NCBI RefSeq assembly: GCF_032452875.1
Contig: NC_083883.1
Span: 54,372,698 to 54,436,697 of the forward strand
Direction: 5' to 3'
Length of the DNA: 64,000 bases
Source: Bos javanicus
Lineage: Eukaryota; Chordata; Mammalia; Artiodactyla; Bovidae
The translations under genes and the position numbers were made by a program. Of the stretch, positions 1-10,645 are shown piece by piece. The notes under the pieces were generated by a model. The model had not been told where the DNA came from. It ran no database searches and was given only the letters and a program-made list of their open reading frames with translations. Every line of letters starts with the position of its first letter. The first letter of the stretch is position 1.

Positions 1-85
1 TGATACAGCTCAAGGAGTTTTCAGCTCCCTGTCTGGCATGGGGAAAGGGCTCAGTAAGTGTGAGCTATTATGATCATCATTATGG
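1..85 (+). mobile_element. MIR SINE, 3' end
   Basis: The segment resembles the end of MIR: a 'cagtaagtgtgagctattat' block followed by AT-rich triplets. It is cut by the window edge and diverged. Confidence 0.5.
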
Positions 86-1177
86 AACTCCATGCAAAGG
101 CCTGGAAAAAATCCCATCCTAAAAAAGACTCCTCAAACAGTGATGCTGAGGAAAAGCCAGGCAGAAGTTATTAAATGTTTGATAAGGACCACTGCCTAAT
201 ACTCAGAGGCTTATCTTTTTTTAAGCCTTGGGTGATCTAATTAGTAATGGTTTTCAGAGCAAGTTGTCCTTGACTCTCTCCTGCTGCCACTTAAACAGGA
301 GGCATGTCTGCTGGCCCGGGGCCTCTGCAGAAGTTGTGTCTCCAAGTACAAGCGCTCACAGGGTGTTCTTGGGAACGATTCAGGAACAAAACAGCATTTT
401 GTGTCAGCAGATGTTTTGTGATAATTAAGTGTAGTCCCTGGACATAAAAATTAGAGCTGATGAAAATAAAAATCTTGAGAGGAGCTGCAATTTCTGGGAC
501 AGTTATTCTCTCAGTGGGGAGATGGGGTGGGGGGAGGGGTGTGGCGGGGAATGATGTCCTTACCAAAACATTGACTGGAATGAATAATAGATTAAATCCA
601 GAAGAGCAGGGTTTGAGTTTTTACATAGCACTTACTGAATTATTTATTGAACATCTAGTACATGCTAGGTGCTGAGACACATTAAACCAGAGATGTAGCA
701 CATGTATCATTAAAGAGCTGGGACATCTGAGTCACACACACATCAAGTTCAATCGTGGTCTTGCCTCGTGCTGATTGAGTGACCTTGGACAAGCCTCTGA
801 GCTCTCTAAGCCTCCATTTTTCCTACTGTGGAATGGGAAGGGACCTTGGGCAGAACCTTCAGCTACACTTCCTAAAATGTCAGCCAAAGGAGTAGGAGCC
901 TGCAGGGCTTTTGAGAAGACACTTTTAGAGGTGCAGAAAGGAAACCATGGAAGGCATCACTGAAACAGGAAAGAAGTCATTTCCAAGAAGAAGTATTTCA
1001 TGATGTCAAAGGAAACAGAGAGGTTTGGGAGTGAGACTTGAAAAGCCAACACTGGATTTCAGTATGGGAAGGCATCTTCCAATTTGCAGAAAATTCCCCA
1101 AATGTTCTTCCTCCCCAAGTAGGATGGCTTTCAGTCACCTGATATTCCCACAATTCTTTACTCTTTCTATTCCCTGC
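86..1177. other. Mostly unique DNA with short ancient repeat scraps
   Basis: No coding signal is seen. About 630-690 resembles the L2 3' end on the minus strand ('ttattgaacatctagtacatg'). About 712-850 is a diverged plus-strand MIR ('gaccttggacaagcctctgag'). The rest is unrecognised. Confidence 0.45.
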
Positions 1178-1185
1178 CTGTAGGA

Positions 1186-1381
1186 CAGCAGTCCCCAACC
1201 TTTTGGTCACCAGGGACCACTTTTGTGGAAAACAATTCTTCCACAGACCAGGGATGGGGAGGGGAATTGTTTCAGGATGACTCAAGTGCATTATATTTAT
1301 TATGCAGTTTATTTCTATTATGATTACATCAGCTCCACCTCATATCATCAGACATTCAATCCCAGAGGCTGAGGACCCCTG
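1186..1381 (+). mobile_element. Non-autonomous hAT element, copy 1
   Basis: A 196-bp element starts with 'cagcagtccccaac' and ends with '...gaggacccctg', imperfect inverted termini of the CAGGGGTCCCCAAC type. It is flanked by ctgtagga (1178-1185) and ctgtatga (1382-1389), an 8-bp duplication with one mismatch, as expected for hAT. It is too short to encode a transposase. Related copies lie at 34252 and 35305. Confidence 0.75.
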
Positions 1382-1424
1382 CTGTATGAAACAGAATAAG
1401 GGTTACACAAAGAAATCAGTTCTT

Positions 1425-2047
1425 AGTCCCTGGAACTTATGAATGTTACCTGATATGAGAATGTGGTCTTCGCAGGTGTAAAGATTCTGAGATGAAGATT
1501 ATCCTGGATTACCTAGGTAAGTGATACAAGTATTAATCCCTCAGCCATGTCTGACTCTTTGTGACCCTATGAGCTGTAGCCCACCAGGCTCCTTAGTCCA
1601 TGAAATTCTTCAGGCAAGAATACTAAAGTGGGTTGCCATTTCCTTCTCCAAGGGATCTCCCCAACCCAGGGATTGGACTAGGTCACCTGCATCACAGGCA
1701 GATTCTTTCCTATCTAAGCCACCAGGGAAACGCAGATGCATGATAAAGGCCATCACACGTGCTGTTAAAGAGGCACACGAATTCTGAACACACATACACA
1801 CAGAGGAGAAAGAGGCAAAGTGACCACAGAGGCAGAGGTTGGAGTGATGTAGCCACAAGCCAAGACACAGAAGCTGGAAGCAGTCTGGAACAGGTGCTCC
1901 CCTAAAGCCTCAGAAGGAAGCAGGGCCATGTTGACACCTAGATTTTGGATTTATGGCCTCCCGAACAAGGGGAGAATAAATTTCTGCTGTTCTAAGCCCT
2001 CAAATTTATGGAAATTTGTTACAGCAGCATGAGAAAACTAATATACC
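1425..2047 (+). mobile_element. MLT1-type LTR (ERVL-MaLR), split by a SINE
   Basis: Typical MLT1 blocks appear in order: 'tgaatgttacctgatatgag', 'agattatcctggattaccta', then 'gcagaggttggagtgatgta', 'agaataaatttctgctgtt' and a terminal 'gaaaactaatata'. The LTR is interrupted by a Bov-tA at about 1530-1736. It is a solo LTR; no internal retroviral genes are seen. Confidence 0.75.
1530..1736 (-). mobile_element. Bov-tA SINE inside the MLT1 LTR
   Basis: The reverse complement shows the tRNA-Glu-like head (about 1690-1736) and the BovB-derived tail ending in the 'gactctttgtgac' block near 1555. Target duplication is not clear. It is younger than the LTR it splits. Confidence 0.8.
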
Positions 2048-2315
2048 ACCTTATTTTAACATATGGAACATTAGTAGGAGCCAGTTATAGCCCTAGCAAG
2101 TGTGGTTATGGATTAAGACAGAGGAAGAAAGTGTTATACTACCTTTGGGAGTATAAAACTTCAGGTAGGAGCTTTGACATGTACCAGGGGGAACACAGGC
2201 AGAGATTATGGGCCTTTTGGAATATTCAACAACTGTTTATTACAAATATGCTAGATATTAAGGATTATCCTTGGTACTAAACAGATAAAAGAAACAACTT
2301 CAATTTTCTACAGTG
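2048..2315. other. Unrecognised DNA
   Basis: AT-rich sequence without a recognised repeat. A 90-codon open frame (2008-2280) begins in the LTR and has no support as a gene. Confidence 0.4.
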
Positions 2316-2708
2316 AGTATTTTTGTTGTTCTTCTGTCATTAAGTAACGTCTGACTCTTTGTGACTCCATGGCCTGCCAGCACACCAGGCTCCTCAGTCC
2401 TCCACTATCTCCCAGAGTTTGCTCAAATTCATGTCCATTGAGTCAGTGATGCCATCCAACCATCTCATACCCTCTGCAGCTCACTTCTCCTTTTGCCTTC
2501 AATCTTTCCTGGCATCAGGGTCTTTTCCAATGAATCAGCTCTTCACATCAGGTGGCCAAAGTATTGGAGCTTCAGCTTCAGCCCTTCCAGTGAATATTCA
2601 GGGTTGATTTCCTTTAGGATTAACTAGTTTGATCTCCTTGCAGTCCAAGGGACTCTCAAGAGTCTTCTCCAGCACCAGAATTTGAAGCCATCAATTCTTT
2701 AGTGCTCA
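2316..2708 (-). mobile_element. BovB LINE, 3' end fragment
   Basis: The reverse complement matches the BovB 3' region seen elsewhere in the window, including the blocks read here as 'ttgagtcagtgatgccatcc' and 'tttgatctccttgcagtcca'. It is strongly 5' truncated (about 390 bp of an element of roughly 3.2 kb) and carries stops and indels. Confidence 0.85.
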
Positions 2709-2719
2709 GGATAATACTA

Positions 2720-2890
2720 CTGATCACTAAATTGGCATACTTGTGTTCATGATCTCTCTTAACCTTCAGAACTACTAATTTTATCCCCATTTTAGGGATA
2801 GATAAAAGGAGAACTAATTTATCTGAGGTCACACAGCTAATAAGAGCAGTGTCACATTTTGGAATCTGGACTCTTCACCATTCCATAATG
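2720..2890 (-). mobile_element. MIR SINE
   Basis: Diverged MIR core in reverse orientation: 'ccccattttagggatagat' followed by 'gaggtcacacagctaataag'. Confidence 0.7.
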
Positions 2891-3404
2891 CATTTTATGG
2901 TTGAGGAAATAAAAAAAACCTTTGTTTTCAAGCTCTGTGAAATTTCTCCTCTTCTGTCAATAAGACTACAATAAGCAGATTAAAGGTACTCAAATCATGA
3001 CATGAAGGATTCAGGTGAGCCAAAGGAATGTTCTTCTTGATACAAAAGCACCAGAAATTGCTGATCAGGGAAAGAATACAGAAAGGCTAACTATGGATTT
3101 ATTTAAAAAGTAGTACAGTTTCATCTGTCTGAGTGACTTTCCCCAAGGATACCGGAGCCCGGGTGGTCTGTCCACTGCCATCTGGCCCCACTTGATGCTG
3201 GAAAGAGGCCTTCCAGGGAAATATCCAAGACCCAAGACCTGGGGGATCCAGCAGAGAAGGGATCAAGGCAAGCCCAGGAACCATCACCAGCGTCTGTGGA
3301 CCATTTCACCACCCACCTTCTCCTCTGACTCAGGGGGCCCTTGCTATTAGCGTTCTGATTCCCAATATCCCAGCTCACCCCACCCACTGGGTCCATAAAA
3401 TCAA
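2891..3404. other. Unrecognised DNA
   Basis: Contains a more GC-rich patch (about 3130-3350) with two overlapping minus-strand open frames that run into a dinucleotide repeat. No splice or coding evidence supports them. Confidence 0.35.

Positions 3405-3438
<34 letters not shown>
3405..3438. repeat. (CT)n(AC)n compound microsatellite
   Basis: About seven CT units run directly into about ten AC units. Confidence 0.95.
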
Positions 3439-3801
3439 TCTCATAGGTCACACCACTGAGGGCAAATGTTGCTTAAAAAATCATCCCAAGGCACAGTTAT
3501 ATTAAAAAAACTCCCACTATGATTATGCATATGTTTTAGTTTTACCATTTATTGCTATATGTATTGTGAGATGATATTAGTAGGTGCATATGAATTGCTT
3601 TATTTCTATCTTTCAGATCTTCTATCTTTTGGGTAGATTGAGCCTGCCTTTGCTATTATTATGAAACATTTCTCCTTATACTGAGTAATGTCTTCTTTCT
3701 TAAGATCTAATTTGTCTTATATAACAAAATGACACTAGTTCCCTTTTGGTTCGTATTTATGTAGTAGATCCTTTTCTATAATTTTACTATAGATCTTTGA
3801 C

Positions 3802-3846
3802 TTCCCTGGTGGCTCAGTTGGTAAAGAATCTGCCTGCAATGCAATA
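3802..3846 (+). mobile_element. Bov-tA SINE, isolated 5' head
   Basis: About 45 bp match only the tRNA-like head of Bov-tA, including 'gtaaagaatctgcctgcaat', and then the match stops. No BovB-type tail follows, so the fragment is 3' truncated, the reverse of usual retroposon loss. Confidence 0.75.
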
Positions 3847-4128
3847 TACCATATAGGCTTCTTTTTGACTGGGTTGTCTTTGCACATATTATTTTATAAA
3901 ATCAAATCACCATATATTTAGATTTCTCCATAATTCCCCTTTGTATTGCTGTTCATCCCTCCCTGCAGTTCTGTTATTCTTTCTGGAGTCATGCTTCTTC
4001 TGCCTGAAAACTCTCTTTGTTAATATGTATTTTAGAATGATCTGCTGGCAACAAATTCTCTAGATTTTTGTCTGTCTAAGGACACCCTTATTTCACCACT
4101 AGGTACTTTTCTCTAGATATGGAGCTCT

Positions 4129-4403
4129 GCTGCTGCTGCTGCTAAGTCACTTCAGTCGTGTCCAACTCTGTGCGACCCCATAGACGGTGGCCCACCAGGC
4201 TCCCCCGTCCCTGGGATTCTCCAGGCAAGAACACTGGAGTGGGTTGTCATTTCCTTCTCCAATGCATGAAAGTGAAAAGTGAAAGTGAAGTCTCTCAGTC
4301 GTGTCCGACTCCTAGCGACCCCATGGACTGCAGCCCACCAGGCCCTTCCGTCCATGGAATTTTCCAGGCAACAGTACTGGAGTGGGGTGCCATTGCCTTC
4401 TCC
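4129..4403 (-). mobile_element. BOV-A2 SINE, full dimer with TSD
   Basis: Two tandem BovB-tail-derived monomers lie in reverse orientation, joined by the 'gtgaaaagtgaaagtgaag' linker, and end in a (GCT)n that is the element's (AGC)n tail. The 11-bp duplication tatggagctct is exact at 4118-4128 and 4404-4414. Confidence 0.92.
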
Positions 4404-5330
4404 TATGGAGCTCTAAGCAGCTATTATTTTCCTTCTGTGTTTTAAAGTCATTGTTCCATTGCCTTCTGACTTTCACCATATCTTTAGAGAAGTCAGCTGT
4501 TTGTCTTGTTGCTGATTTGAAGATTCTAACTTCCTCTTTGTCTTTGGTTTTCTTTAATTTTATAATAATGCATCCAGGGTAGTCTTTGTTTACTCTGCTT
4601 GGGATGTATAAGACTTCTTGGGTCTATGGCTTGATAGTGTTCACCAACTTGGAAAATTCTTGGCTGGTATTTCTTCAAACATAGCTCCTGCTCCATTCTC
4701 TCTCTCATTTCAAGACTTCAATGATGTGTATTAGATCTTTTCACCATGTCCCATATGCTTCTTATACTTTTCTCTGTATTTTCCATTAGCTTTTTTCTTT
4801 ATGCTTCAGCCTGTGCATTATCTATTGATCTTCCAACTCATTAACCTTCTTTTCTGCTGTGTCTAGCCTGTTGTTAAACCCATATTGAGTTATTTCAGCT
4901 AAAATATTTTCAGCTCTAGAGTTGTCATATTATTTTTTAAAAAGAGATGATAGTTCTCTGATACAAACTCTCCAACTTTTATTTTTTAGGTATATTAATC
5001 GCAGTTATTTTAAAATCCATGTCTAAATAATGCCAAGTCTTTGTTTTGGATTTTGGTCATTTGTTCCTGTTTCCTAGCATGGCTAGAATTTTCACTGAAT
5101 GCAAAATACTGTGTATGAAACAATTGAATATAATTTGAAGATCTAGTGAAGTATAGCTCCCTCCAAAAAGGATTTATTTCACCTTGGAGTAAGTAGAGGC
5201 ACGTCATCTGAATTCAGCTGAGGATGAGGAATTTGAGGCCAGGCTTCAGTCTTTTCTGAGAGCTGTTCTATTTAAAATTTACTCTAGTTCCTACTATATC
5301 ACCAGTCCAGGACACTAACTAGAAATCCAA

Positions 5331-6329
5331 GTGTTAACCAGAGACCCTTTTCCCTGGCAGACCCAGATTTCAATATTTGTCTCCCAGGCCTGCGAGAGTT
5401 CCAAAACCCCTGCTTGGTCTTCCAGCCATTTGACCATTGCTTTCTGCTCAGCTTCATATCCTCTCAGCCTTTATGCAATTATCAGATACCTTTTGAGGGA
5501 AGGCACAACAGAATATTGGACTAACATCACTGGGCATCTTCTCTCTCCAGAACCCTAGGTCCCTAAGTTCTAGCTCCTTTGGTAGCTCTTTGATGCTCTC
5601 ATATGCATGAATTTGGTTGTAGATAATGATGATGGTGGGTAGTGGTGGTAGTGGGTTTTATTTTTATTTGAGGCCAGTTTTTCTAGCTGTTTTCAGTGGG
5701 AACATTTGTCTGCAACAAGTTTCTTTTCTATTACTGGAAAGAAAATCTGAAACACATCTGTGCTCATTCTAAAGTGTCATTTGCTGCCAAAACTCCAGAA
5801 CACAGCTCTCAGGAGAGGATGCTTCCTGGGAAAGAATCCACAAATCCCATTTGCTTTACCTAGACACTTGCCAAACAATCACTGTTCCTGACTTGACTTG
5901 GCAAAATTTGGAGCTGCTGGTATGAGGGCTGAGCAAAGAGGAAGCCTGTCTAATCTAAATTACATGAATATTAGTATAGTGATTTGTATGATCACCCATA
6001 TGAATATTAGTATGGGTAATATGGGTGATACTAATACAAATATTAGTATGGGTGATCGTGTACCTTTGAGGACCACCAGTTTCCTAAGTTGTACCCTATT
6101 CATCTCTAGTACTCAACAAATATTTGATGAAGGCAAGCAGTGGGGAGGGGCCTGAAAGAGTGTGTGAGTAAGTATGAAAGAGCCTAGTCTTCCTTATGCA
6201 GGAATGGTTGACCATACAAATTTTCCCCACTTAGCATCATAGATGCATCTCAGATCTTTGGGGTATAAATAAAATTCATATTAATCATATATTTCAGATG
6301 AAGTACATTTAAAATCTTTAACAACTCAT
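5331..6329. other. Mostly unrecognised DNA
   Basis: The first part may continue the old L1-related repeat. About 5960-6060 holds short direct and inverted copies of an 'aatattagtatggg' unit (see findings). No gene is seen. Confidence 0.35.
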
Positions 6330-7160
6330 TCTGCAGATTTAAAAAAAAATATGGAACTCAAATAATCCCCATTTTTTTAGTAATCTTTTTTTCAGGTCAC
6401 TAATCCTCTCTTCATGGGAAATAGATGGGGAAACAGTGGAAACAGTGTCAGACTTTATTTTTTTGGGTTCCAAAATCACTGCGGATGGTGACTGCAGCCA
6501 TGAAATTAAAAGACGCTTACTCCTTGGAAGGAAAGTTATGACCAACCTAGATAACACATTGAAAAGCAGAGACATTACTTTGCCAACAAAGGTCCATCTA
6601 GTCAAGGCTATGGTTTTTCCAGTAGTAATGTATGGATGTGAGAGTTGGACTGTGAAGAAAGCTGAGCACCAAAGAATTGATGCCTTGGAACTGTGGTGTT
6701 AGAGAAGACTCTTGAGAGTCCCTTGGACTGCAAGGAGATCCAACCAGTCCATTCTGAAGGAGATCAGCCCTGGGATTTCTTTGGAAGGAATGGTGCTAAA
6801 GCTGAAACTCCAATACTTTGGCCACCTCATGTGAAGAGTTGACTCATTGGAAAAGACTCTGATGGTAGGAGGGATTGGGAGCAGGAGGAGAAGGGGACGA
6901 CAGAGGATGAGATGGCTGGATGGCATCACGGACTCGATGGACGTGAGTTTGAGTGAACTCCGGGAGATGGTGATGGAACAGGGAGGCCTGGCGTGCTGCA
7001 ATTCATGGGGTCGCAAAGAGTCAGACACGACTGAGTGACTGAACTGAACTGAACTGAACTGAATCCTCTCTTCTGCTGTGTCTAACCCATATATTGAGTT
7101 CACTTCACTTACAGTATTTTTCAACTATAGAGTTTTCATTGATTCTTTTTTATAGATTCT
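6330..7160. mobile_element. Old L1-related sequence split by BovB
   Basis: The flanks of the 6413 BovB (6330-6412 and 7073-7160) join into one stretch resembling 4830-4940, with 'cttctgctgtgtctaaccca' in both. The insertion therefore landed in a second copy of this repeat. Confidence 0.5.
6413..7061 (+). mobile_element. BovB LINE 3' end with TSD
   Basis: A 5'-truncated BovB of 649 bp. It covers the C-terminal part of the reverse transcriptase reading frame (a 'MVFPVVMYGCESWTVKKAEH' stretch at about 6610-6669) and the 3' UTR, ending in a (TGAAC)n tail. The target duplication aatcctctctt is exact at 6402-6412 and 7062-7072. A stop near 6700 breaks the frame. It looks young compared with most copies here. 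Confidence 0.93.
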
Positions 7161-7214
7161 AATTATCTGATAAACTATCTGACATATATATATATATTAT
7201 CAGAGAACTAGAAT

Positions 7215-7400
7215 GAATATATGTCTATTACACCTTCACAATTTTGAAAAAGATGTATAAGTAATTATGCCCATTCTCAAGATGGGGAAACTGGGGCTCA
7301 GAGATGTGGAGTGGGTTGCCCAAAGTTGCACTCAGTGGTGTCATGGTCAGTTGGTCAGCTATTAAGTTCAACCCTGCCTAACTCCAAATTCATACTTCAT
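7215..7400 (-). mobile_element. MIR SINE
   Basis: Reverse MIR core: 'gatggggaaactggggctca' followed by 'gttgcccaaagttgcact'. Confidence 0.7.
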
Positions 7401-7629
7401 CTACTCTCCCATGCTGTAAATTCTATGTATCTTGGGTTTTTGAAATTCATTTGTTTGGGACTTAGAGACCAGCTGGTACTCTTTGCTAGAAATTCAGCTT
7501 CCCAGCAAGAAACTGGAGCTCAGGGCACCAGCTCCCCAACCTCCCTGTTCACACTTCCCTTCCACAGATCAGAGCCTCAGAATAACATCCCCAAAGGTAA
7601 AGTTCTTGGATAAGTCCAGCAAGTTCTCT

Positions 7630-7800
7630 TCAGTAGACTGGTAGCAGCAAGGAACAGCAGTTAGGGTACAGGGTCTATTGCCAGACTGTCTGGGTTTAAA
7701 ATCCCAGTTTCTATTCTTGCTAGCTCTGGCACCTTGCACAAGTCTCTTGTACCCTCTAATCCTCACTTTCTGCCTCAGAAAATGAGACCTTAAACAGGTC
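7630..7800 (+). mobile_element. MIR SINE
   Basis: Forward MIR core: 'ccagactgtctgggtttaaa', then 'ctctggcaccttgcacaagt' and 'tgcctcagaaaatgagacc'. Confidence 0.75.
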
Positions 7801-8465
7801 AACTTGTCAGGGGGAAATAAATAAGCAAATATATAAAATGTTTATCATATGTAAGTACCAAAGGATCATTACTCTACTAATCCAATTCCATTTCATCTCA
7901 AAGTAAAAATAGTCATTGAATATGTGCTAAGATCAGCCCTTGGCTGGGTTGTGGAACAAGATGGATGCAGAAGACCCAGTTTCCAGTTTCAGGGAGCTCT
8001 CAGTCACTCAAGGGAGACAGCTGAGTGAACACAAGGAAACAATGAGTCTTGCTCAAGGACTGAATACAACATCTGGGAGCCCAGTGGTGAGAGTAACTCC
8101 TTCCAACTTCAGGTCTCAAAGGATAAAAAGGGTTTCAAAAGGAAGAAGAGAGAGAGAAATAGCAAATAAAGTGCACAGTCACACAAAACTGCCATATCTG
8201 GACAGGTCAGTGCAAGTCTGGCATAACTGGAGGATAGGATTTAGAGAGAAAAAAAAAAATGTTCTCTTCCCAGGATCCATAGAGGGAGATTTGCCCAGCT
8301 GTGTGCACTTATCCCACACACAGGAATTGTGTAGGATTGGCAAAAGTACAATTGACATTAAATGTATAGGTAATGACTTTCCACTAGTTGAGCTGCAGAC
8401 TTCTCTCCACCACCACCATTTCCAGGCAGGTTTTTCCAGAAGCTTCCTACAAGAGTGAAGTCTCA
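7801..8465. other. Unrecognised DNA
   Basis: Holds a 172-codon plus-strand open frame (7940-8458). Its translation shows no domain, signal peptide or compositional bias that I can recognise, and no splice context. I treat it as chance. Confidence 0.4.
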
Positions 8466-8467
8466 TA

Positions 8468-8704
8468 GGACCTCCCTTGTGGTCCAGTGGTTAAGAATCT
8501 GTCTTCTAATGCAGGGACGGAGGTTCAATCCCTGGTCAAGGAACTAAGATTCCCACATGCAATGGGACTACTTGAGCCCACGAGCACACTCCAGAGCCCG
8601 AGTCCTGCAAGGAAAGATCCACATGCCATAAAAAAAAAAAAAAAATCCTTCATGCCACAACTAAAAACTGATACAATCAAATAAATAATTAAAAAAAAAA
8701 AAAA
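8468..8704 (+). mobile_element. CHR-type tRNA-Glu SINE
   Basis: Begins 'acctcccttgtggtccagtg', carries the B-box-like 'ggttcaatccctggtcaa', and ends in A-rich AAATAA and poly(A). It differs from Bov-tA in lacking the BovB tail. Confidence 0.85.
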
Positions 8705-8850
8705 GGTGACATCTTGAGGTGGTGGCTCCACCCACACATACAACCATGCTTATGTGAGTCTACTGATGATGCATTGCTGCTTCTTATCATCTATGTCTCT
8801 ACACAGAGAAATGCCTAGTTTATTTAAAAGGATTGGTACAGACTTGTAGG

Positions 8851-9310
8851 TCTTCCCAGGTGGCTCAATGGTAGAGAATCCGCCTGCCAATGCAGGAGAT
8901 GAAAGAGTTGTTGTTCAGCTACTAAGTCGTGTCCAACTCTTTGCGACCCTGTGGACTGCAGCACACCAGGCCCCTCTGTCCTCCACTATCTCCTGCAGTT
9001 TGCTCAAATTCATGTCCATTAAGTCAGTGATGCTATCTAACGATCTCAGACTCTGCCACCCTCTTCTCCTCTTGCCTTCAATCTTTCCCAGCATCAGGGT
9101 CTTTTCCAATGAATCAGCTCTTGGCAACAAGTGGCCAAAGTATTGGAGCTTCAGTATCAGTCTTTCCGATGAATATCAGGGTTGATTTCCTTTAGGGGAC
9201 TCAGGTTCAATTCCTGGGTTGGGAAGATCCCCTGAAGAAGGAAATGGCAACCCACTCCAGTATTCTTGCCTGAAAAATCCTATGGACAGAGAAGCCTGGC
9301 AGGCTACAGT
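8851..9310 (+). mobile_element. Bov-tA SINE split by BovB
   Basis: The head (8851-8907) and the remainder (about 9197-9310) form one forward Bov-tA. The break falls just before the 'ggttcaattcctgggttggg' box and is filled by a reverse BovB piece. Confidence 0.85.
8908..9196 (-). mobile_element. BovB 3' fragment nested in Bov-tA
   Basis: A reverse BovB 3' end starts with the tail complement 'gttgttgttcagctactaag' and stops after 'gggttgatttcctttag'. No clear target duplication was found. Confidence 0.85.
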
Positions 9311-9439
9311 TGAACAAGCATGAACACACATGTCCTTGTATCTGAAGACAAGGTAGAGATATTCTTGGCAATTTTCCTTCTTTTGACCTCAGACTAGCTC
9401 CCTCTTGGCATCAACATATCTTTGCAATAGAGAGCACTC

Positions 9440-9580
9440 TCGTTCACTGCCAAGCAGTGGTTAAGAGCATCAGCCAGAGTGTGACATTAGGAAAGTTACC
9501 TTTCTGAACATCAGTCACCTCCCTCAATCACAACATCCATCAAATGAGCCTGCCACATAGGGAGCACTCATTCTTATCAT
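9440..9580 (+). mobile_element. MIR SINE, diverged
   Basis: Forward MIR-like blocks: 'agcagtggttaagagcatca' then 'gtgacattaggaaagttacc'. Confidence 0.6.
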
Positions 9581-9857
9581 TAAAAGGATCTTTCAATAAA
9601 CCATCAGCATGTTAGTCCTCTGAGGGAAAGATCTGGGTTTGTTCCACTGCGCCTCAATGTTAGGACTAAGTTAAATGCAAAGCAGTGTTTAGTAAACGTT
9701 TGTCAAAAGAATAAATGAGCACTTACCACATGCCAGATCCTGCCAGACTCCATGAGTATTTATTTTTTAATTTTTTAAAAAGCTATCTGGCATCACAATG
9801 GGACCCCAGAGCAGAAAAAGTACATTAATGGAAAAACTGATGAAATCCAAATAAAAA

Positions 9858-10015
9858 TACAGTCCATGGAATCCTCTAGGCCAGAATGTTGGAATGGGTA
9901 GGCTTTCCCTTCTCCAGGGGATCTTCCCAACCCAGGAATCAAAGCCAGGTTCCCTGCATTGCAGGTAGATTCTTTACCAGCTGAGCCACAAGGGAAGCCC
10001 AAGAATACTGGAGTG
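9858..10015 (-). mobile_element. Bov-tA SINE, partial, with a second scrap
   Basis: A reverse Bov-tA head and middle run to about 10001. After the head comes 'aagaatactggagtgcgtag', a scrap of another reverse unit, giving the same composite junction as at 52750. Confidence 0.8.
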
Positions 10016-10065
10016 CGTAGCCTATGAATGTGGGTAGCCTATCAAATAGGATCAGAAAGTCTAGG

Positions 10066-10217
10066 GACTTCCCTGGTGGTCCAGTGGCTAAGACTTTGCA
10101 CTCCCAATGTAGGGGGCCTGGGTTCCATCCCTGGTCAGGGAACTAGATCCCACATGCTGCAATAAAGACCAAAGATCCTATGTGCCACAATTAAGAGCTG
10201 GCACAACCAAATAAATG
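10066..10217 (+). mobile_element. CHR-type SINE
   Basis: Forward head 'gggacttccctggtggtcca', then 'ccctggtcagggaactagat', ending in an AAATAAA-type tail into which the next SINE is inserted. The A-rich tail resumes at about 10342-10370. Confidence 0.85.
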
Positions 10218-10341
10218 CGTAGTGTTAGTCGCTCAGTCATGTCTGACTCTTTGTGACCCCATGGACTGTAGCCCACCAGGCTCCTCTGTCCATGGGATTC
10301 TCCAGGCAAGAATACTGGAGTGGGTTGCCATTCCTTTCTCT
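10218..10341 (-). mobile_element. Bov-tA/BOV-A-type SINE in the CHR tail
   Basis: Only the BovB-tail-derived portion is present in reverse ('gactctttgtgaccccatgg' to 'gagtgggttgccattccttt'). It splits the CHR tail. A 12-base G run at about 10370-10381 follows the A-rich tail. Confidence 0.8.
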
Positions 10342-10479
10342 AAAATAAATGTATAAATAAATAATAAAAAGGGGGGGGGGGAAGGTATATACATTGCATC
10401 ATCCTTCCCAGATATTAGAACAGTCCTGAAGTCAAACACTTATCAACAAATCCACATTGCTGGAGATTATGAACTCAAG

Positions 10480-10605
10480 CACTGGTGATAAGTTGCCTGG
10501 ATTTGAATTCTGGCTGGCCCACAGTAATATAGCTATGTTACTATGACGAAGTAACTCATCCTCTCTGAATCCCCATTCCCTTATCCATGAAATGGACATT
10601 AAAAC
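10480..10605 (+). mobile_element. MIR SINE
   Basis: Forward MIR: 'ttgcctggatttgaattctg' and 'cttatccatgaaatggacat'. Confidence 0.65.
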
Positions 10606-10645
10606 ATGGACATGACTGAGCAACTAACACACACACACACACATA
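10606..10645 (+). repeat. SINE tail scrap and (AC)n microsatellite
   Basis: 'catgactgagcaactaa' resembles the last bases of Bov-tA or BovB. It is followed by about nine AC units, a tail-seeded microsatellite. Confidence 0.6.

Larger units (their letters stand above)
3480..5330. mobile_element. Ancient L1-related sequence, interrupted
   Basis: AT-rich sequence resembles a widespread old mammalian L1-derived repeat ('agaagtcagctgtttgtctt', 'cttcttttctgctgtgtcta'). It is interrupted by a SINE head (3802) and a BOV-A2 (4129). The limits, subfamily and orientation are uncertain. Confidence 0.5.

Noticed and set aside
1425..2047. Endogenous retrovirus with genes
   Set aside because: Only MLT1-type solo LTR sequence is present here and at 35 and 41 kb. 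No gag, pol or env-like sequence adjoins them.
7940..8458. 172-codon plus-strand open frame
   Set aside because: No recognisable domain, no supported promoter or splice sites, and the opposite strand is also partly open.
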